Positions 16,786-36,125 are shown, numbered from the stretch's first letter. The stretch is DNA of 64,000 bases from Deltaproteobacteria bacterium HGW-Deltaproteobacteria-8 (GCA_002840405.1 PHAR01000001.1:578320-642319); one strand, 5' to 3'. Numbers and translations: made by a program. The notes: generated by a model not told the origin, from the letters alone.

Positions 16786-17325
16786 CTATTTTTTAGAACC
16801 GGACTTGCCGGCCTTACGCCTGATGTGTTCTTCAATGTACTTGATGCCCTTGCCCTTATACGGCTCGGGCGGACGCACACGTCGGATCTGCGCGGCCACT
16901 TCACCCAAAAGCTGCTTGTCGATGCCGGTCAGGTGCAGTTTGTTGCCCTCGACCGCGGCCTCGATGCCCTGAGGCAGAGGATACTCCACCGGGTGGGAGA
17001 AGCCGACAGTGAGCACAACGCTCTTGCCTTGCACAACGACCTTGTAGCCGACGCCGATGACTTCAAGGGTTTTCTTGAAGCCCGTGGTCACACCCTCGAC
17101 GCAGTTGGCCAAGAGCGTGCGGCGAAGTCCGTGCTGAGCGCAGGCTACGCGGGACTCATCGACCCGAGACACCAACATTTCATTTCCTTCCATCGCATAG
17201 GTGACGGACGGATGCACGGGGGTGGACAAGGAACCCTTCGGGCCCTTGATCTGCACGGCGTCAGCGCCGACTTTCACCTCCACCCCGGCAGGGATGGGAA
17301 CAGGTTTTTTCCCGATACGAGACAT
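16786..17325 (-). CDS. rplF: 50S ribosomal protein L6
   Basis: A 179-residue L6 near the factor-binding site of the 50S. Two homologous L6 domains; the C-terminal one carries the family signature PEPYKGKGIKY. The start MSRIGKKPVPIPAGVEV is canonical. Confidence 0.97.
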   Translation of the reverse strand: MSRIGKKPVPIPAGVEVKVGADAVQIKGPKGSLSTPVHPSVTYAMEGNEMLVSRVDESRVACAQHGLRRTLLANCVEGVTTGFKKTLEVIGVGYKVVVQGKSVVLTVGFSHPVEYPLPQGIEAAVEGNKLHLTGIDKQLLGEVAAQIRRVRPPEPYKGKGIKYIEEHIRRKAGKSGSKK

Positions 17326-17336
17326 GTTTACCTCTT

Positions 17337-17720
17337 CTACCAGATTTCACAAAGGAGTTCGCCGCCGATCTTATCGGCGGTGGCCTTGGCACCGGGGAGC
17401 AGGCCACGCGAGGTGGAGAGGATGCAGATCCCCAGTCCATTCTGGACCTTGGGGATGTCCTCAACGCCCACGTAAACGCGACGCCCGGGGGTGCTGACCT
17501 TCTTGAGCCCGCAGATGGCGGACTTGCCAGAGGCGTACTTGAGGGTCAGCTTCAGCTTTCCCTCCGCACTGGCGCACTCGGAAATGTAACCCTCAGCCTT
17601 GAGGATTTCGGCAATGGCCGCTTTCATCTTGGACGCAGGCATCTCCACTGTGGAGTGGAAGGCGCCGTGCGCGTTGCGGATGCGAGCGAGCATGTCGGCA
17701 ATGGGATCAGAAACAGACAT
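17337..17720 (-). CDS. rpsH: 30S ribosomal protein S8
   Basis: A 127-residue S8, a primary 16S rRNA binder and, in E. coli, the translational repressor of the spc operon. Typical DPIADMLARIRNAH start and STSRGLLPGAKA near the C-terminus, followed by GGELLCEIW. No obvious S8-site mimic was identified in the neighbouring genes. Confidence 0.97.
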   Translation of the reverse strand: MSVSDPIADMLARIRNAHGAFHSTVEMPASKMKAAIAEILKAEGYISECASAEGKLKLTLKYASGKSAICGLKKVSTPGRRVYVGVEDIPKVQNGLGICILSTSRGLLPGAKATADKIGGELLCEIW

Positions 17721-17738
17721 AATCAGATCTCCTTGGAC

Positions 17739-17924
17739 TTACCAGCTGGATTTACGCACGCCGGGGAGTTCACCGGCCAGGGACTTGTTGCGGAAGCAGA
17801 TTCGGCAGCAGCCGAACTTGCGCAAATAAGCCCTGGAGCGTCCACAAATGGGGCAGCGATTGTAAGCCCGGACCTTAAACTTCGGCTTGCGTTGGGCTTT
17901 CACCCTGAGACACGTCCTGGCCAA
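17739..17924 (-). CDS. rpsN: 30S ribosomal protein S14, zinc-binding type Z
   Basis: A 61-residue short S14 with two CxxC pairs (C24-x2-C27 and C40-x2-C43) that bind zinc. The start is TTG at 17924: an AGGAGG lies eight bases upstream, and the residues after it fit the S14 N-terminus ([15 protein letters not shown]). A TTG start for an abundant ribosomal protein is notable. Confidence 0.95.
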   Translation of the reverse strand: MARTCLRVKAQRKPKFKVRAYNRCPICGRSRAYLRKFGCCRICFRNKSLAGELPGVRKSSW

Positions 17925-17936
17925 ACCGGTTTCCTC

Positions 17937-18476
17937 CTATTTTTTGAAAGGCATGCCAAGGAGGTCGAGCAACAGCTTGCCTTCCTTGTCCGTCTTCGCG
18001 GTGGTGGAGATGGTGACGTTCATGCCCTTGACCCTTTCCACTTTATCGATCTCCAGTTCAAAGAAGATCGTGTGCTCCTTGATGCCCATGGTGAAATTGC
18101 CACGGCCGTCAAAGCCCCGGTCCGGCACGCCACGGAAGTCGCGCACGCGGGGCAGGGCAAAGGACACGAGCTTGTCATAAAAGTCCCACATGCGCTCCCC
18201 GCGCAAGGTCACGCGGCAACCCACGGGCTGTCCCTCGCGCAGCTTAAAGGCCGCGATGGACTTCTTGGCCTTGGTGACCACGGCCTTCTGGCCGGAGAGC
18301 TTGGTCAGCTCCTCGACAGCGGCGTCGATGAGCTTGGGGTTCTGGCTGGCTTCACCCAGACCGATGTTGAGCGAAATCTTGGTGATCTTGGGGATCTCCA
18401 TGCTGCTCTTATAGCCGAACTCTTTCTTGAGCTCGCCGGCAATCTTCTCGGTGTAAACTGTTTCAAGGCGTCTCAT
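17937..18476 (-). CDS. rplE: 50S ribosomal protein L5
   Basis: A 179-residue L5, part of the 5S rRNA complex and in contact with the P-site tRNA. Conserved: [33 protein letters not shown] and the C-terminal [20 protein letters not shown]. It lies between rplX and rpsN. Confidence 0.97.
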   Translation of the reverse strand: MRRLETVYTEKIAGELKKEFGYKSSMEIPKITKISLNIGLGEASQNPKLIDAAVEELTKLSGQKAVVTKAKKSIAAFKLREGQPVGCRVTLRGERMWDFYDKLVSFALPRVRDFRGVPDRGFDGRGNFTMGIKEHTIFFELEIDKVERVKGMNVTISTTAKTDKEGKLLLDLLGMPFKK

Positions 18477-18482
18477 GGCGAC

Positions 18483-18803
18483 CTACTGGATGGTTTCGTT
18501 GCACTTCTTGCAGAAGCGAACTTTCTTGCCGTCTTCATTCACCCGGTAGCCGACGCGCGTGGCCTTGGTGCAGGCATTGCACACCACGGCGACGTTGGAG
18601 ACATGCACGGGGGCTTCCTTTTCCACGATGCCGCCGGGCTGATTGGCGTAAGGATTGGCCTTGGTGTGACGGCTGGCCTTGTTGGCGCCCTCGACCAAGA
18701 TGCGGTCCTTCTTGCGAAGGATCTTCAGCACCTTGCCGATCTTTCCCTTGTCTTTGCCGGCAAGGATCATCACCTTGTCGTCTTTACGAATCTTGCAGTT
18801 CAT
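18483..18803 (-). CDS. rplX: 50S ribosomal protein L24
   Basis: A 106-residue L24, an assembly initiator of the 50S. KOW motif at the N-terminus ([21 protein letters not shown]). The C-terminal half has two cysteine pairs (CNAC and CKKC) that look like a zinc ribbon. ATG 18803 has GGA eight bases upstream, and the seven-codon extension in front is not needed. Confidence 0.96.
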   Translation of the reverse strand: MNCKIRKDDKVMILAGKDKGKIGKVLKILRKKDRILVEGANKASRHTKANPYANQPGGIVEKEAPVHVSNVAVVCNACTKATRVGYRVNEDGKKVRFCKKCNETIQ

Positions 18804-18834
18804 GATGCTATCCTTTCGTCCCAATACCGAAAGC

Positions 18835-19203
18835 CTACAGGACTTCCGGGGCCAGGGACACGATCTTCATGAAGTTCTTCAGACGCAGCTCGCGGGCAAC
18901 GGGTCCGAAGATGCGGGTTCCCAGCGGCTCGTTTGCATTGTTCAGCAGAACGGCGGAGTTGCTGTCGAACCGGATGAAGGAACCGTCGGGACGGCCAACT
19001 TCTTTCTTGGTGCGCACAACAACGGCCTTCATCACAGCGCCCTTCTTCACTTTGGAGTGGGGCATGGCTTCCTTGACGGACACGACAATGATGTCGCCCA
19101 CCGAGGCATAGCGGCGTTTGGAACCGCCGAGCACCTTGATGCAGCACAGCAGCTTGGCACCGGAGTTATCGGCGACGTCGAGATTGGTTTCGCTCTGAAT
19201 CAT
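18835..19203 (-). CDS. rplN: 50S ribosomal protein L14
   Basis: A 122-residue L14 at the subunit interface. Very conserved: [36 protein letters not shown] and [17 protein letters not shown]. The length is exactly that of the family. Confidence 0.98.
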   Translation of the reverse strand: MIQSETNLDVADNSGAKLLCCIKVLGGSKRRYASVGDIIVVSVKEAMPHSKVKKGAVMKAVVVRTKKEVGRPDGSFIRFDSNSAVLLNNANEPLGTRIFGPVARELRLKNFMKIVSLAPEVL

Positions 19204-19211
19204 GGCTGTAC

Positions 19212-19478
19212 CTACACCGCTTTATCAACGATTTTGGACAGGTGCCAACGCTTGCGCGCGCTCAGGGGGCGGTGCTCAATGATGGTTACCGTGTCCCCGA
19301 TCCCGCAGTCATTGTTGGGATCATGGGCCATAAACTTCTTGCGGCGGCGAATGTATTTCTTGAACAGCGGATGCTTGATGAGCGTGGCGACGCTGACCAC
19401 AATGGTCTTGTCGGCCTTGTCGCTCACCACGACGCCGGTGAGAGTCCGCCTGTTGCTTTCGTGAGTCGTCTCGGACAT
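19212..19478 (-). CDS. rpsQ: 30S ribosomal protein S17
   Basis: An 88-residue S17, an OB-fold primary binder of 16S rRNA. Conserved: [16 protein letters not shown] and [18 protein letters not shown]. 3 bp from rpmC and 8 bp from rplN. Confidence 0.97.
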   Translation of the reverse strand: MSETTHESNRRTLTGVVVSDKADKTIVVSVATLIKHPLFKKYIRRRKKFMAHDPNNDCGIGDTVTIIEHRPLSARKRWHLSKIVDKAV

Positions 19479-19481
19479 GGC

Positions 19482-19675
19482 CTATGCTCCCATTGCGCGC
19501 TGAGTCTGAATGGTCAGAATGCGCGCGATGTCTTTCTTGACAGCGGGGATGCGCTGTGTGTTCTCCAACTGCGCGGTGGCATGCTGGAAACGAAGGTTGA
19601 AGAGCTCCTTGCGCAGGTCGACCAGCTTGTTGCTGAGCTCGCCCGCGTCCAGGGCCCGCAGTTCCTTGGCGTCCA

Positions 19676-19676
<1 letters not shown>
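19482..19676 (-). CDS. rpmC: 50S ribosomal protein L29
   Basis: A 64-residue helical hairpin protein at the tunnel exit, near the SRP and trigger-factor docking site. Conserved [21 protein letters not shown]. Its ATG overlaps the last base of rplP. Confidence 0.96.
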
Positions 19677-20092
<416 letters not shown>

Positions 20093-20093
20093 G

Positions 20094-20732
20094 TTACTTC
20101 CCTACCTTGTCAAGAATCTCACCCTTGAAGATCCAGACCCGGACGCCGATGATGCCGTACGTGGTCTTGGCGGTCGCGTAACCGTAGTCGATGTCGGCGC
20201 GCAGGGTGTGCAGGGGCACGCGGCCATCACGATACCATTCGGAGCGTGCGATCTCCGCACCGGCCAGGCGGCCTGCGCAGGCGACCTTGATGCCCTCGGC
20301 CCCGAACTTGCGGGACAGGGCCACGGTGCGCTTCATGGCGCGGCGGAAGGCCACGCGGCGCTCCAACTGGGTGGCGATGCTCTCGGCCACGAGCTGGGCT
20401 TCGACCTCGGGACGGCGGATCTCGGTCACCTCGATGGTGATGTCCTGTCCGAACTCCTTCTTGAGGTCGTCACGCAGCTTCTCGATCTCGGCGCCCTTGC
20501 GGCCGATGACGATGCCCGGACGGGCAGTGTGCAGCACAAGGCGCACCTTGCCGCCAGCGCGTTCGATCTCAATCTTGGCGAGACCGGCGTGGTAGAGCTT
20601 CTTCTTCACATATTTGCGGAGCTGGTCGTCCTGGAGAACGAAGGCTGCATAGTCCTTCTTGCTGAACCAGCGGGAAAGCCAGTTCTTGGTATACCCCAGG
20701 CGGAACCCGATCGGATGTACTTTCTGACCCAT
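20094..20732 (-). CDS. rpsC: 30S ribosomal protein S3
   Basis: A 212-residue S3 forming the mRNA entry site. The KH domain ([18 protein letters not shown]) and the C-terminal S3 domain ([21 protein letters not shown]) are both present. Start [14 protein letters not shown] is canonical. Confidence 0.97.
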   Translation of the reverse strand: MGQKVHPIGFRLGYTKNWLSRWFSKKDYAAFVLQDDQLRKYVKKKLYHAGLAKIEIERAGGKVRLVLHTARPGIVIGRKGAEIEKLRDDLKKEFGQDITIEVTEIRRPEVEAQLVAESIATQLERRVAFRRAMKRTVALSRKFGAEGIKVACAGRLAGAEIARSEWYRDGRVPLHTLRADIDYGYATAKTTYGIIGVRVWIFKGEILDKVGK

Positions 20733-20741
20733 GGCGCCCCC

Positions 20742-21074
20742 CTACTTTTCCTTCACGATGACGGTTATGTGGCTGGTGCGCTTGAGGATTCTGTAGGCAC
20801 GGCCCATTGCGCGAGGCATGATGCGCTTCTGGGTCGGACCTTCGTTCACCATCACATTCCCCACCACGAGGGCGTCCACGTCGCAGCCGGGAATCTGCCC
20901 GGCGTTGGCGATGGCCGAGTACAGCACCTTGCTGATCAGCTGAGCCGATTTCTTGGGCGTGAACTTCAGGATGTTGAGCGCATCCTCAACCGGCTTGCCC
21001 TTAATGTTCTCCGCCACAATCCGCACCTTGCGCGCCGAAATGCGCAGGTACTTGGCGATAGCTTTGGCTTCCAT
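20742..21074 (-). CDS. rplV: 50S ribosomal protein L22
   Basis: A 110-residue L22; its long beta-hairpin lines the exit tunnel. Conserved YLRISARKVRIVAENIKGK and the hairpin region NEGPTQKRIMPRAMGRAYRI. No insertions or substitutions in the hairpin of the macrolide-resistance kind are evident. Confidence 0.97.
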   Translation of the reverse strand: MEAKAIAKYLRISARKVRIVAENIKGKPVEDALNILKFTPKKSAQLISKVLYSAIANAGQIPGCDVDALVVGNVMVNEGPTQKRIMPRAMGRAYRILKRTSHITVIVKEK

Positions 21075-21085
21075 TGCTGCGCTCC

Positions 21086-21364
21086 CTACTTGCCCTTGGA
21101 TTTCTTGTCCGCAGCGTGTCCGAAGAAAGTGCGGGTAGGCGAAAATTCGCCCAGCTTGTGCCCGACCATATTCTCCGTCACGAACACGGGGATGAACTTA
21201 CGGCCATTGTGGACCGCGAACGTGAGCCCGACCATCTCGGGAAGGATGGTGGACCTGCGGGACCAGGTCTTGATGACGCGGCGGTCCTTGTTCTCGTTGG
21301 CGATGTCGGCCTTCTTCTGCAGATGGCCGTCCACAAAGGGACCTTTCTTGATTGATCTGGCCAT
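21086..21364 (-). CDS. rpsS: 30S ribosomal protein S19
   Basis: A 92-residue S19 of the 30S head. [13 protein letters not shown] at the start and [27 protein letters not shown] (in part) are invariant family segments. Confidence 0.98.
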   Translation of the reverse strand: MARSIKKGPFVDGHLQKKADIANENKDRRVIKTWSRRSTILPEMVGLTFAVHNGRKFIPVFVTENMVGHKLGEFSPTRTFFGHAADKKSKGK

Positions 21365-21373
21365 GTTCTACTC

Positions 21374-22204
21374 CTACTTCTGCCCGCGGCGCTTGACGAT
21401 AAGCTTGGAGGACGACTTCTTCGGCTTGCGGGTCTTGTAACCCTTGCTCGGCATGCCCCAGGGGGAACACGGATGCCGACCGCCGGAGCTTCTGCCCTCG
21501 CCGCCGCCCAGAGGATGGTCGACCGGGTTCATGGCCACGCCGCGCACCTCAGGCCGACGGCCCTTCCAGCGATTGCGGCCGGCCTTGCCCAGGGTGATCT
21601 TTTCGTGGTGGATGTTGCCCACCTGGCCGATGGTGGCCATGCAATGGGAGAGCACCTTGCGCACCTCGCCCGAAGGGAGGCGAAGCAGGGCGTATGTGCC
21701 CTCCTTGGCCACCAGCTGGGCGTAGGCGCCGGCGGCGCGGCAGAACTGGCCGCCACGGCCGGGGTGCAGCTCGACGTTGTGGATGACCGTGCCCACCGGG
21801 ATCTTGGACAGCACCAGCGCGTTGCCGGGCTTGATGTCCGCAGTCTCGCCGGAGAGTATCTGGTCGCCCACCTTGAGGCCCAAAGGAGCCAGAATGTAGC
21901 GTTTCTCGCCATCGGCATAGTGCAGAAGGGCGATGCGCGCGCTGCGGTTGGGATCGTATTCCACGAACGCGACCTTGGCGGGAACGCCGGTCTTGTTACG
22001 ACGGAAGTCGATCTCGCGGTACGAGCGCTTGTGACCGCCGCCACGGCGACGGCTGGTGATGCGGCCGAAGTGGTTGCGACCGGACTTCTTACACAGACCA
22101 CTGGTGAGGGACGGTTCCGGGGTGCTCCGAGTGATCTCCTCAAAGGTGGAGATGGTCTGGAACCGGCGTCCAGCCGAAGTGGGTTTTACCTTGCGGACGG
22201 ACAT
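21374..22204 (-). CDS. rplB: 50S ribosomal protein L2
   Basis: A 276-residue L2 next to the peptidyl-transferase centre. OB fold and SH3-like domains are followed by the conserved C-terminal loop [20 protein letters not shown], which contains the functionally important histidine. Confidence 0.98.
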   Translation of the reverse strand: MSVRKVKPTSAGRRFQTISTFEEITRSTPEPSLTSGLCKKSGRNHFGRITSRRRGGGHKRSYREIDFRRNKTGVPAKVAFVEYDPNRSARIALLHYADGEKRYILAPLGLKVGDQILSGETADIKPGNALVLSKIPVGTVIHNVELHPGRGGQFCRAAGAYAQLVAKEGTYALLRLPSGEVRKVLSHCMATIGQVGNIHHEKITLGKAGRNRWKGRRPEVRGVAMNPVDHPLGGGEGRSSGGRHPCSPWGMPSKGYKTRKPKKSSSKLIVKRRGQK

Positions 22205-22206
22205 GT

Positions 22207-22497
22207 CTAAACTCCCTCGAAGAACTCAATTTTGTCGCCCTTGGCCAGGGTGACGAAGGCCTTCTTGTATCCCGACACCTTGCCGATGGTCCGCCCATGG
22301 CGGAGACGGCGGGAGGGACGCCTGCGGACGATGTTCACGGCCTCGACCTTGACGTTGAAGGCGGCCTCGACGGCACGCTTGACCTCGATCTTGTTGGCGG
22401 AATTCGCCACAACAAAGGACACCTGATTCAGGTATTCCTTCGCGAGGTTGGCCTTCTCGGTGATGACCGGGCGGATGATAATTTTCGTGTAGTCCAT
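22207..22497 (-). CDS. rplW: 50S ribosomal protein L23
   Basis: A 96-residue L23 at the tunnel exit, docking site for trigger factor and SRP. Conserved [19 protein letters not shown] and the [23 protein letters not shown] loop (in part). Confidence 0.97.
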   Translation of the reverse strand: MDYTKIIIRPVITEKANLAKEYLNQVSFVVANSANKIEVKRAVEAAFNVKVEAVNIVRRRPSRRLRHGRTIGKVSGYKKAFVTLAKGDKIEFFEGV

Positions 22498-22498
22498 G

Positions 22499-23119
22499 CT
22501 ACTTCAACCTCTCCTGAACTGAAACTGCGGCACTCTCAAGCATGATCAGCTTCGGGTACAGCAACACATCGTATGCGTTGAGTTTGTCAGCCGGGAGCAG
22601 CTTGATGCCAGGCAGATTGCGCGCCGAAAGAAGGACGTTATTATCCACTTCCGTGAAAACAATCAAGACCTTTTCCAGTCCGAGGGTTTTGGCGACCTCG
22701 ACAAAGTGCTTGGTCTTGAAGTCCGGAACGTCGAGTCCCTTCAGCACCATCAGGTTGTCTTCGCTCAAACGCGCGGACAAGGCCATCTTCAGCGCCAGGC
22801 GGCGAATCTTGCGGTTGACCTTGAACTCGTAGCTGCGGGGCTGGGGTCCAAAGATGACCGCTCCGCCGCGCCAGATGGGCGAACGGCTGGAACCGGCGCG
22901 GGCGTGGCCCGTACCCTTCTGCTTCCAGGGCTTCTTGCCGCCGCCGGAAACAAACGCGCGGGTCTTGGTGGAGTGAGTGCCGACGCGCTTGGCGGCCAGC
23001 TGGGCACGCACCACGAGGTGCATGATCTCGGGGCGGACTTCCACCTCGAAGATCTCCGGGGACAGTTCGAGGCTGCCCACTTCCTTTTTGCTCTGGTCGA
23101 ACACGGTAACAGTTGCCAT
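22499..23119 (-). CDS. rplD: 50S ribosomal protein L4
   Basis: A 206-residue L4 with a long internal loop reaching the exit tunnel (GGKKPWKQKGTGHARAGSSR). In E. coli, free L4 represses the S10 operon; whether it does so here is unknown, although the S10 leader contains a hairpin (24200-24218). Confidence 0.97.
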   Translation of the reverse strand: MATVTVFDQSKKEVGSLELSPEIFEVEVRPEIMHLVVRAQLAAKRVGTHSTKTRAFVSGGGKKPWKQKGTGHARAGSSRSPIWRGGAVIFGPQPRSYEFKVNRKIRRLALKMALSARLSEDNLMVLKGLDVPDFKTKHFVEVAKTLGLEKVLIVFTEVDNNVLLSARNLPGIKLLPADKLNAYDVLLYPKLIMLESAAVSVQERLK

Positions 23120-23131
23120 GATTGTGTCCTT

Positions 23132-23764
23132 CTAGCCGGCCTTGCGGATCATCACCAAGCCGTTTCTGCAGCCTGGCACCTGGCCCTTGACCACGATGAT
23201 GTTATCCTCAGGGCGGACATCGACGATTTCCACGCTTGACAGGGTCACGCGCTCATCGCCCATGTGTCCGGGCATTTTCTTGTTCTTGAACACGCGCGAG
23301 GGCTCGGTGTTGGTGCCGATGGAGCCGCCGGAGCGGTGCACCTTCTCTGCGCCGTGGGATGCCTTCAGGCCCTTGAAGTTGTAACGCTTCATGACGCCCT
23401 GGAAGCCCTTGCCCTTGCTGGTTCCGGTAACCTTCACCTTCTCGCCAGGCTGGAAGATGTCGACAGTGATGTCCTGGCCGACTTCATAGCCCTCGACGGC
23501 CTCCAGGGGGAACTCCCTCAGGTGGCGGTAAAAGCCTTTGTCTGCCTTGGCCTGATGGCCTTTGGCGGGCTTGGTGAGCTTGCGCTCGGGGATGGCGTCG
23601 AATCCGACCTGCAGGGCGTTGTAGCCCTCCTTCTCCGAGGTCTTGATCTGAAGAACCGGGCAGGGTCCGGCGCTGATGACCGTGACAGGCACAACCGTGC
23701 CGTCAGGGGCAAAGATACGCGTCATGCCGAGTTTGCGGCCGAGGAGTCCGAGAGTCTTTGACAT
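23132..23764 (-). CDS. rplC: 50S ribosomal protein L3
   Basis: A 210-residue L3, an early-assembly protein whose central loop reaches the peptidyl-transferase centre. [18 protein letters not shown] at the start and the loop [19 protein letters not shown] are typical. The residue methylated by PrmB in enterics (Gln in GSIGQN) is Thr here. Confidence 0.97.
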   Translation of the reverse strand: MSKTLGLLGRKLGMTRIFAPDGTVVPVTVISAGPCPVLQIKTSEKEGYNALQVGFDAIPERKLTKPAKGHQAKADKGFYRHLREFPLEAVEGYEVGQDITVDIFQPGEKVKVTGTSKGKGFQGVMKRYNFKGLKASHGAEKVHRSGGSIGTNTEPSRVFKNKKMPGHMGDERVTLSSVEIVDVRPEDNIIVVKGQVPGCRNGLVMIRKAG

Positions 23765-23778
23765 GTCTCTCCCCTCCC

Positions 23779-24096
23779 CTACAGCTTGATCTCGACGTCG
23801 ACACCGGCGGGCAGGGAAAGCTTGCCCAGGGCGTCGACCGTCTGCTGAGTGGGCTCCAGGATGTCGAGCAGGCGCTTGTGGATGCGCATCTCGAACTGCT
23901 CACGGGACTTCTTGTCCACGTGCACGGAGCGGTTGACGGTGGTTTTGAGGATGTTCGTGGGCAGGGGCACAGGACCAGCGATGGCCGCACCGGTGTTCCG
24001 GGCGGTATCGACGATCTCTGTGACAGCCTTGTCCAGGATGCGGTAATCGTAGGCCTTGAGCTTGATCCGAATTCGGTCGCTCGTCATCGCAGCCAT
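23779..24096 (-). CDS. rpsJ: 30S ribosomal protein S10
   Basis: A 105-residue S10, ribosomal protein and NusB partner in antitermination (NusE). ATG 24096 is chosen because AAGGAG lies five bases upstream; the protein then reads [20 protein letters not shown] longer frame upstream is noncoding leader. Confidence 0.97.
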   Translation of the reverse strand: MAAMTSDRIRIKLKAYDYRILDKAVTEIVDTARNTGAAIAGPVPLPTNILKTTVNRSVHVDKKSREQFEMRIHKRLLDILEPTQQTVDALGKLSLPAGVDVEIKL

Positions 24097-24301
24097 ACAC
24101 TCTCCTTCGTTTCCGGGGGTTTGCACCCCTCGCGGCAGGCTTGCGTTGGCCTGCTGCTCCACGGAAATGCTGGGGGTTATCTGGTTCTCGTTATTTCGTT
24201 CCGGGGACACCCCCCGGACATTTTCTACGAGGCGGAACGTTGCCTTACTTTTTCTACTCTTCTCCTGTCAAGGGAAAAGTGCCTCCGGGGGCTACCGGAA
24301 G
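24097..24301 (-). promoter_or_regulatory. Leader region of the S10 cluster (between fusA and rpsJ)
   Basis: The 205-bp gap holds a consensus -35 hexamer TTGACA (minus strand, 24266-24271) without a convincing -10 box, and a 7-bp hairpin TCCGGGG-loop-CCCCGGA (24200-24218) in the leader. No T-tract follows it, so it is not a terminator. The region may supply extra S10-cluster transcription or hold a site for L4-type control; both ideas are inference. Confidence 0.35.
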
Positions 24302-26380
24302 CTATTTCTTCTTCATCAGCTCCTCGGCAATGTTGCCGGGGACCTGCTCGTAGTGATCAAACTGCATGGTGAATGTGGCGCGGCCCTGGGTGCGCGAACG
24401 CAGGTCCGTGGCGTAGCCGAACATGTTGGACAGGGGCACCTGGGCATTGATGACCTGGGAGGAGACACGCGCCTCCAGGCTGCTCACCCGGCCACGGCGG
24501 CCGTTCAGGTCGCCCATGACGTCGCCAAGGTAATCCTCGGGGGTCACGACCTCAACGTTCATGATGGGCTCAAGCAGGACAGGACCGGCCTTCTGGGCCG
24601 CTTCCTTGATGGCCATGGAGCCGGCCACGTAGAAGGCCTGCTCGCTGGAGTCGACCTCGTGGAAGGAGCCGTGGACCAGCCTGACCTTGACGTCCACAGC
24701 CGGGTAGCCAGCCATGATGCCGTTCTTCAGGGCGTCTTCGATGCCGCGGCCGATGGGGGCGATGTATTCCTTGGGAATCAGGCCGCCCTTGATGTCGTCC
24801 TCGAACAGGTAGCCACCGGCCGGGTTGGGCTCGATCTCGATGACGACATGCGCGTACTGGCCGCGTCCACCCGTCTGCTTGGCGTGCTTCATGTCGCACT
24901 TGGCAGGCTTGGTGATGGTCTCGCGGTATGCCACGCGGGGTGCGCCCACGTTGGCGTTGACGTTGAACTCGCGCAGGAGGCGGTCAACGATGATTTCCAG
25001 GTGCAGCTCGCCCATGCCGGCGATGAGGGTCTGACCGGTCTCCTCGTTGCCCTTGACGCGGAACGAGGGGTCTTCCTTGGTCAGCTTGGCCAGGCTGGCT
25101 GAGAGCAGATCGCGGTCGGCCTTGGTCTTGGGCTCGATGGCGACCTCGATGACCGGCTCCGGAATGTCCAGGGACTCCAGGAGCACCGGGGACTTGACGT
25201 CTGCCAGGGTGTCACCGGTGGAGACGCTCTTCAGGCCGACGGCGGCGACGATGTCACCGGCCAGGGCGACCTTGATCTCTTCACGCTTGTTGGCGTGCAT
25301 CTTGAGCAGACGACCGATGCGTTCCTTCTTGCCATTGCCCGCGTTGACCACGGTGGCGCCGGACTCGATGCGGCCGGAGTAGACGCGCAGGAAGGTCAGG
25401 TGGCCGACAAAGGGGTCGGTCATGAGCTTGAAGGCCAGGGCAGCCAGCGGCTTGGTGTCGTCGCAGGGGCACTCGATCTTCTCTTCCTCGTTGTCGGGGT
25501 TGATGCCGATCATGGCCGGAATCTCCAACGGGGAAGGCAGGTAGTCGATGATGGCGTCGAGCAGGGACTGCACGCCCTTGTTGCGGAAGGCGGTTCCGCA
25601 GAGCACCGGGCAGATCTTCATGGCGATGGTGGCCTTGCGGATGCCCAGGATGATCTCATCCTCGGTGAGTTCCTCGCCGGCGAGGTACTTCTCCATCAAG
25701 GCTTCGTCTTCCTCGACCACGGCTTCGAGCATGATCAGGCGCAGCTCGTCGTACTTGGCCTTGAGGTCGGCGGGGATTTCGACGATGTCGAAGGCCACGC
25801 CCTTGTCAGCGGCGCGGTCAACGTAGATCACGGCGTTTCCGCGCACGAGATCGACCATGCCCGCGTAGGAGTCTTCGGCTCCGATGGGGATATGCAGAGG
25901 CACAGGCTTGGCGCCCAGGCGGGTCTTGATCATGTCCACGCAGCGGAAGTAGTCCGCGCCGACGCGGTCCATCTTGTTGACGAAGGCGATGCGCGGCACG
26001 TTGTAGCGGTCGGCCTGACGCCAGACGGTTTCGGACTGGGGCTCGACACCGGCAACGGCGTCGAAGACGGCCACAGCGCCGTCGAGAACACGCAGGGAGC
26101 GTTCGACTTCCATGGTGAAGTCAACGTGCCCCGGAGTGTCGATGATGTTGATGCGGTGCTCACGCCAATAACAGGTCGTGGCCGCACTCGTGATGGTGAT
26201 GCCGCGTTCCTGCTCCTGGACCATCCAGTCCATGGTGGCCTGACCGTCATGCACTTCGCCAATCTTATGGGAGACGCCGGTATAATAGAGAATGCGCTCG
26301 GTGGTCGTGGTCTTACCGGCATCAATGTGGGCCATGATGCCGATGTTGCGCTGCTTCTCGCTGGGGACAACTTTGGACAC
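24302..26380 (-). CDS. fusA: Elongation factor G
   Basis: A 692-residue translocation GTPase. G-motifs: AHIDAGKT (P-loop), RGITI (switch I), DTPGHVDF (switch II), NKMD (specificity). Domains II-V follow to the C-terminus, with the domain IV loop tip in [12 protein letters not shown]. The length and intact motifs point to a standard translocase rather than a recycling or resistance paralogue. It lies between rpsG and rpsJ as in the str operon. Confidence 0.97.
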   Translation of the reverse strand: MSKVVPSEKQRNIGIMAHIDAGKTTTTERILYYTGVSHKIGEVHDGQATMDWMVQEQERGITITSAATTCYWREHRINIIDTPGHVDFTMEVERSLRVLDGAVAVFDAVAGVEPQSETVWRQADRYNVPRIAFVNKMDRVGADYFRCVDMIKTRLGAKPVPLHIPIGAEDSYAGMVDLVRGNAVIYVDRAADKGVAFDIVEIPADLKAKYDELRLIMLEAVVEEDEALMEKYLAGEELTEDEIILGIRKATIAMKICPVLCGTAFRNKGVQSLLDAIIDYLPSPLEIPAMIGINPDNEEEKIECPCDDTKPLAALAFKLMTDPFVGHLTFLRVYSGRIESGATVVNAGNGKKERIGRLLKMHANKREEIKVALAGDIVAAVGLKSVSTGDTLADVKSPVLLESLDIPEPVIEVAIEPKTKADRDLLSASLAKLTKEDPSFRVKGNEETGQTLIAGMGELHLEIIVDRLLREFNVNANVGAPRVAYRETITKPAKCDMKHAKQTGGRGQYAHVVIEIEPNPAGGYLFEDDIKGGLIPKEYIAPIGRGIEDALKNGIMAGYPAVDVKVRLVHGSFHEVDSSEQAFYVAGSMAIKEAAQKAGPVLLEPIMNVEVVTPEDYLGDVMGDLNGRRGRVSSLEARVSSQVINAQVPLSNMFGYATDLRSRTQGRATFTMQFDHYEQVPGNIAEELMKKK

Positions 26381-26398
26381 TGTTCTAACTCCCCGTGG

Positions 26399-26872
<474 letters not shown>

Positions 26873-26892
26873 TTATTCTCCTTCCCTTCGCT

Positions 26893-27264
26893 TTACTTGG
26901 GACGCTTGGCGCCGTACTTGGAACGGCCCTGGCGGCGATCAGAAACACCGGCGGTGTCGAGCGTGCCACGGACGATATGGTAGCGGACACCGGGAAGGTC
27001 CTTCACGCGGCCGCCGCGGATGAGCACAACCGAGTGCTCCTGAAGGTTGTGGCCTTCACCGGGGATGTACGCGGTGACCTCGATGCCGTTGGTCAGCCGC
27101 ACGCGGGCAACCTTACGGAGCGCGGAGTTCGGCTTCTTGGGCGTTGTGGTGTACACACGCGTGCACACGCCGCGACGCTGCGGACATTCGAGCAGTGCCG
27201 GGGTCTTTTTGCGCTTGCCGATCTTTTTGCGCGACTTGCGGATCAACTGGCTGATAGTAGGCAT
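26893..27264 (-). CDS. rpsL: 30S ribosomal protein S12
   Basis: A 123-residue decoding-centre protein. The [13 protein letters not shown] and [10 protein letters not shown] loops carry Lys at the two positions where streptomycin-resistance changes usually occur, so the sequence is of wild-type, sensitive form. First gene after the promoter at 27307-27335. Confidence 0.98.
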   Translation of the reverse strand: MPTISQLIRKSRKKIGKRKKTPALLECPQRRGVCTRVYTTTPKKPNSALRKVARVRLTNGIEVTAYIPGEGHNLQEHSVVLIRGGRVKDLPGVRYHIVRGTLDTAGVSDRRQGRSKYGAKRPK

Positions 27265-27306
27265 GAACCCTCCGAAAAAGTGCTTATAAACAATGCAAGA
27301 GGACCG

Positions 27307-27335
27307 CTCTTATGCCCAAAGCGTCCTGTTGTCAA
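27307..27335 (-). promoter_or_regulatory. Promoter of the str (rpsL-rpsG-fusA) operon
   Basis: The minus strand reads TTGACA (27330-27335), 17 nt, TAAGAG (27307-27312): a perfect -35 and a moderate -10. It lies about 43 bp upstream of the rpsL ATG and directly after the rpoC hairpins, which fits a fresh transcription start for the str operon. Confidence 0.6.
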
Positions 27336-27349
27336 GTCCCCTGCCACAT

Positions 27350-27426
27350 CCCCGGTCACGGGGAAATGGGCGGACGCCCTACTCTGGCGTCCACCCTTGG
27401 AGTTTCTCGCGTCCGGGGACGGACGC
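27350..27426 (-). terminator. Cluster of three hairpins after rpoC
   Basis: In order after the rpoC stop (minus strand): GCGTCCG-TCCC-CGGACGC (27409-27426), GGACGCC-AGAGTAG-GGCGTCC (27372-27392) and CCCCG-TGAC-CGGGG (27350-27363). None has a proper T-tract. The first two share GGACGC/GCGTCC arms and could pair in alternative ways. They probably stabilise the rpoBC 3' end or attenuate read-through into the str operon. Confidence 0.45.
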
Positions 27427-27427
27427 A

Positions 27428-31585
<4,158 letters not shown>

Positions 31586-31669
31586 GGATTTTCCTCGTAA
31601 GTTTGACAGTTCCCTTAAGGCCCGGAAGTCCGGACCGACCCACCACCGGACAGGGGATGCCCCCCTGCC

Positions 31670-35770
<4,101 letters not shown>

Positions 35771-36042
35771 TGTCACCTCATCGAGCGAGACGGTTGGTGT
35801 TCACAGAAGAAGCCGCGCCCCTGTGGCGAAGTACCATGCAGGGGGGACTCGTGGCTACTCCCGGTCCAAAAAAGGCGGAAAATGTTGCGTAATTAAGCAG
35901 TCCCCAGGTGGAATCAGATCTCCGCTAGGGGGAAGGGATGAAATTTGGGCCACGGCGAAACACGTTCTCAGCCAGCAAGCCATTCGCGCCAGCACTTGCG
36001 GCGCGCCTGAACCCGGACCGGGTCAGACGGTCTTGGGCTCAC
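35771..36042 (-). other. Noncoding region upstream of rpoB
   Basis: This is most of the 355-bp gap between rplL and rpoB. I see no plausible ORF and no convincing sigma-70 pair; there is a short ACCCG-GTC-CGGGT hairpin at about 36010-36025. It may carry the long rpoBC leader downstream of the attenuator at 36043-36096. Confidence 0.4.
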
Positions 36043-36096
36043 TTAAAAAATAAAGACGGATCAAAGGACGCACCCCATTTGGGATGCGCCCTTTGA
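36043..36096 (-). terminator. rplL-rpoB attenuator/terminator
   Basis: On the minus strand a 16-bp stem (arms 36081-36096 and 36061-36076, two G-U pairs only in this direction) with an ATTT-complement loop is followed by TCTTTATTTTTT. The wobble pairs show it is built to act on the minus-strand transcript. A second 7-bp hairpin (36104-36120) lies just before it, after the rplL stop. E. coli has an attenuator at the same place that lowers rpoBC relative to rplJL output; the same role is likely. Confidence 0.8.
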
Positions 36097-36125
36097 CCGG
36101 AAACACTTCAGTTTGAAGTGCGGAT

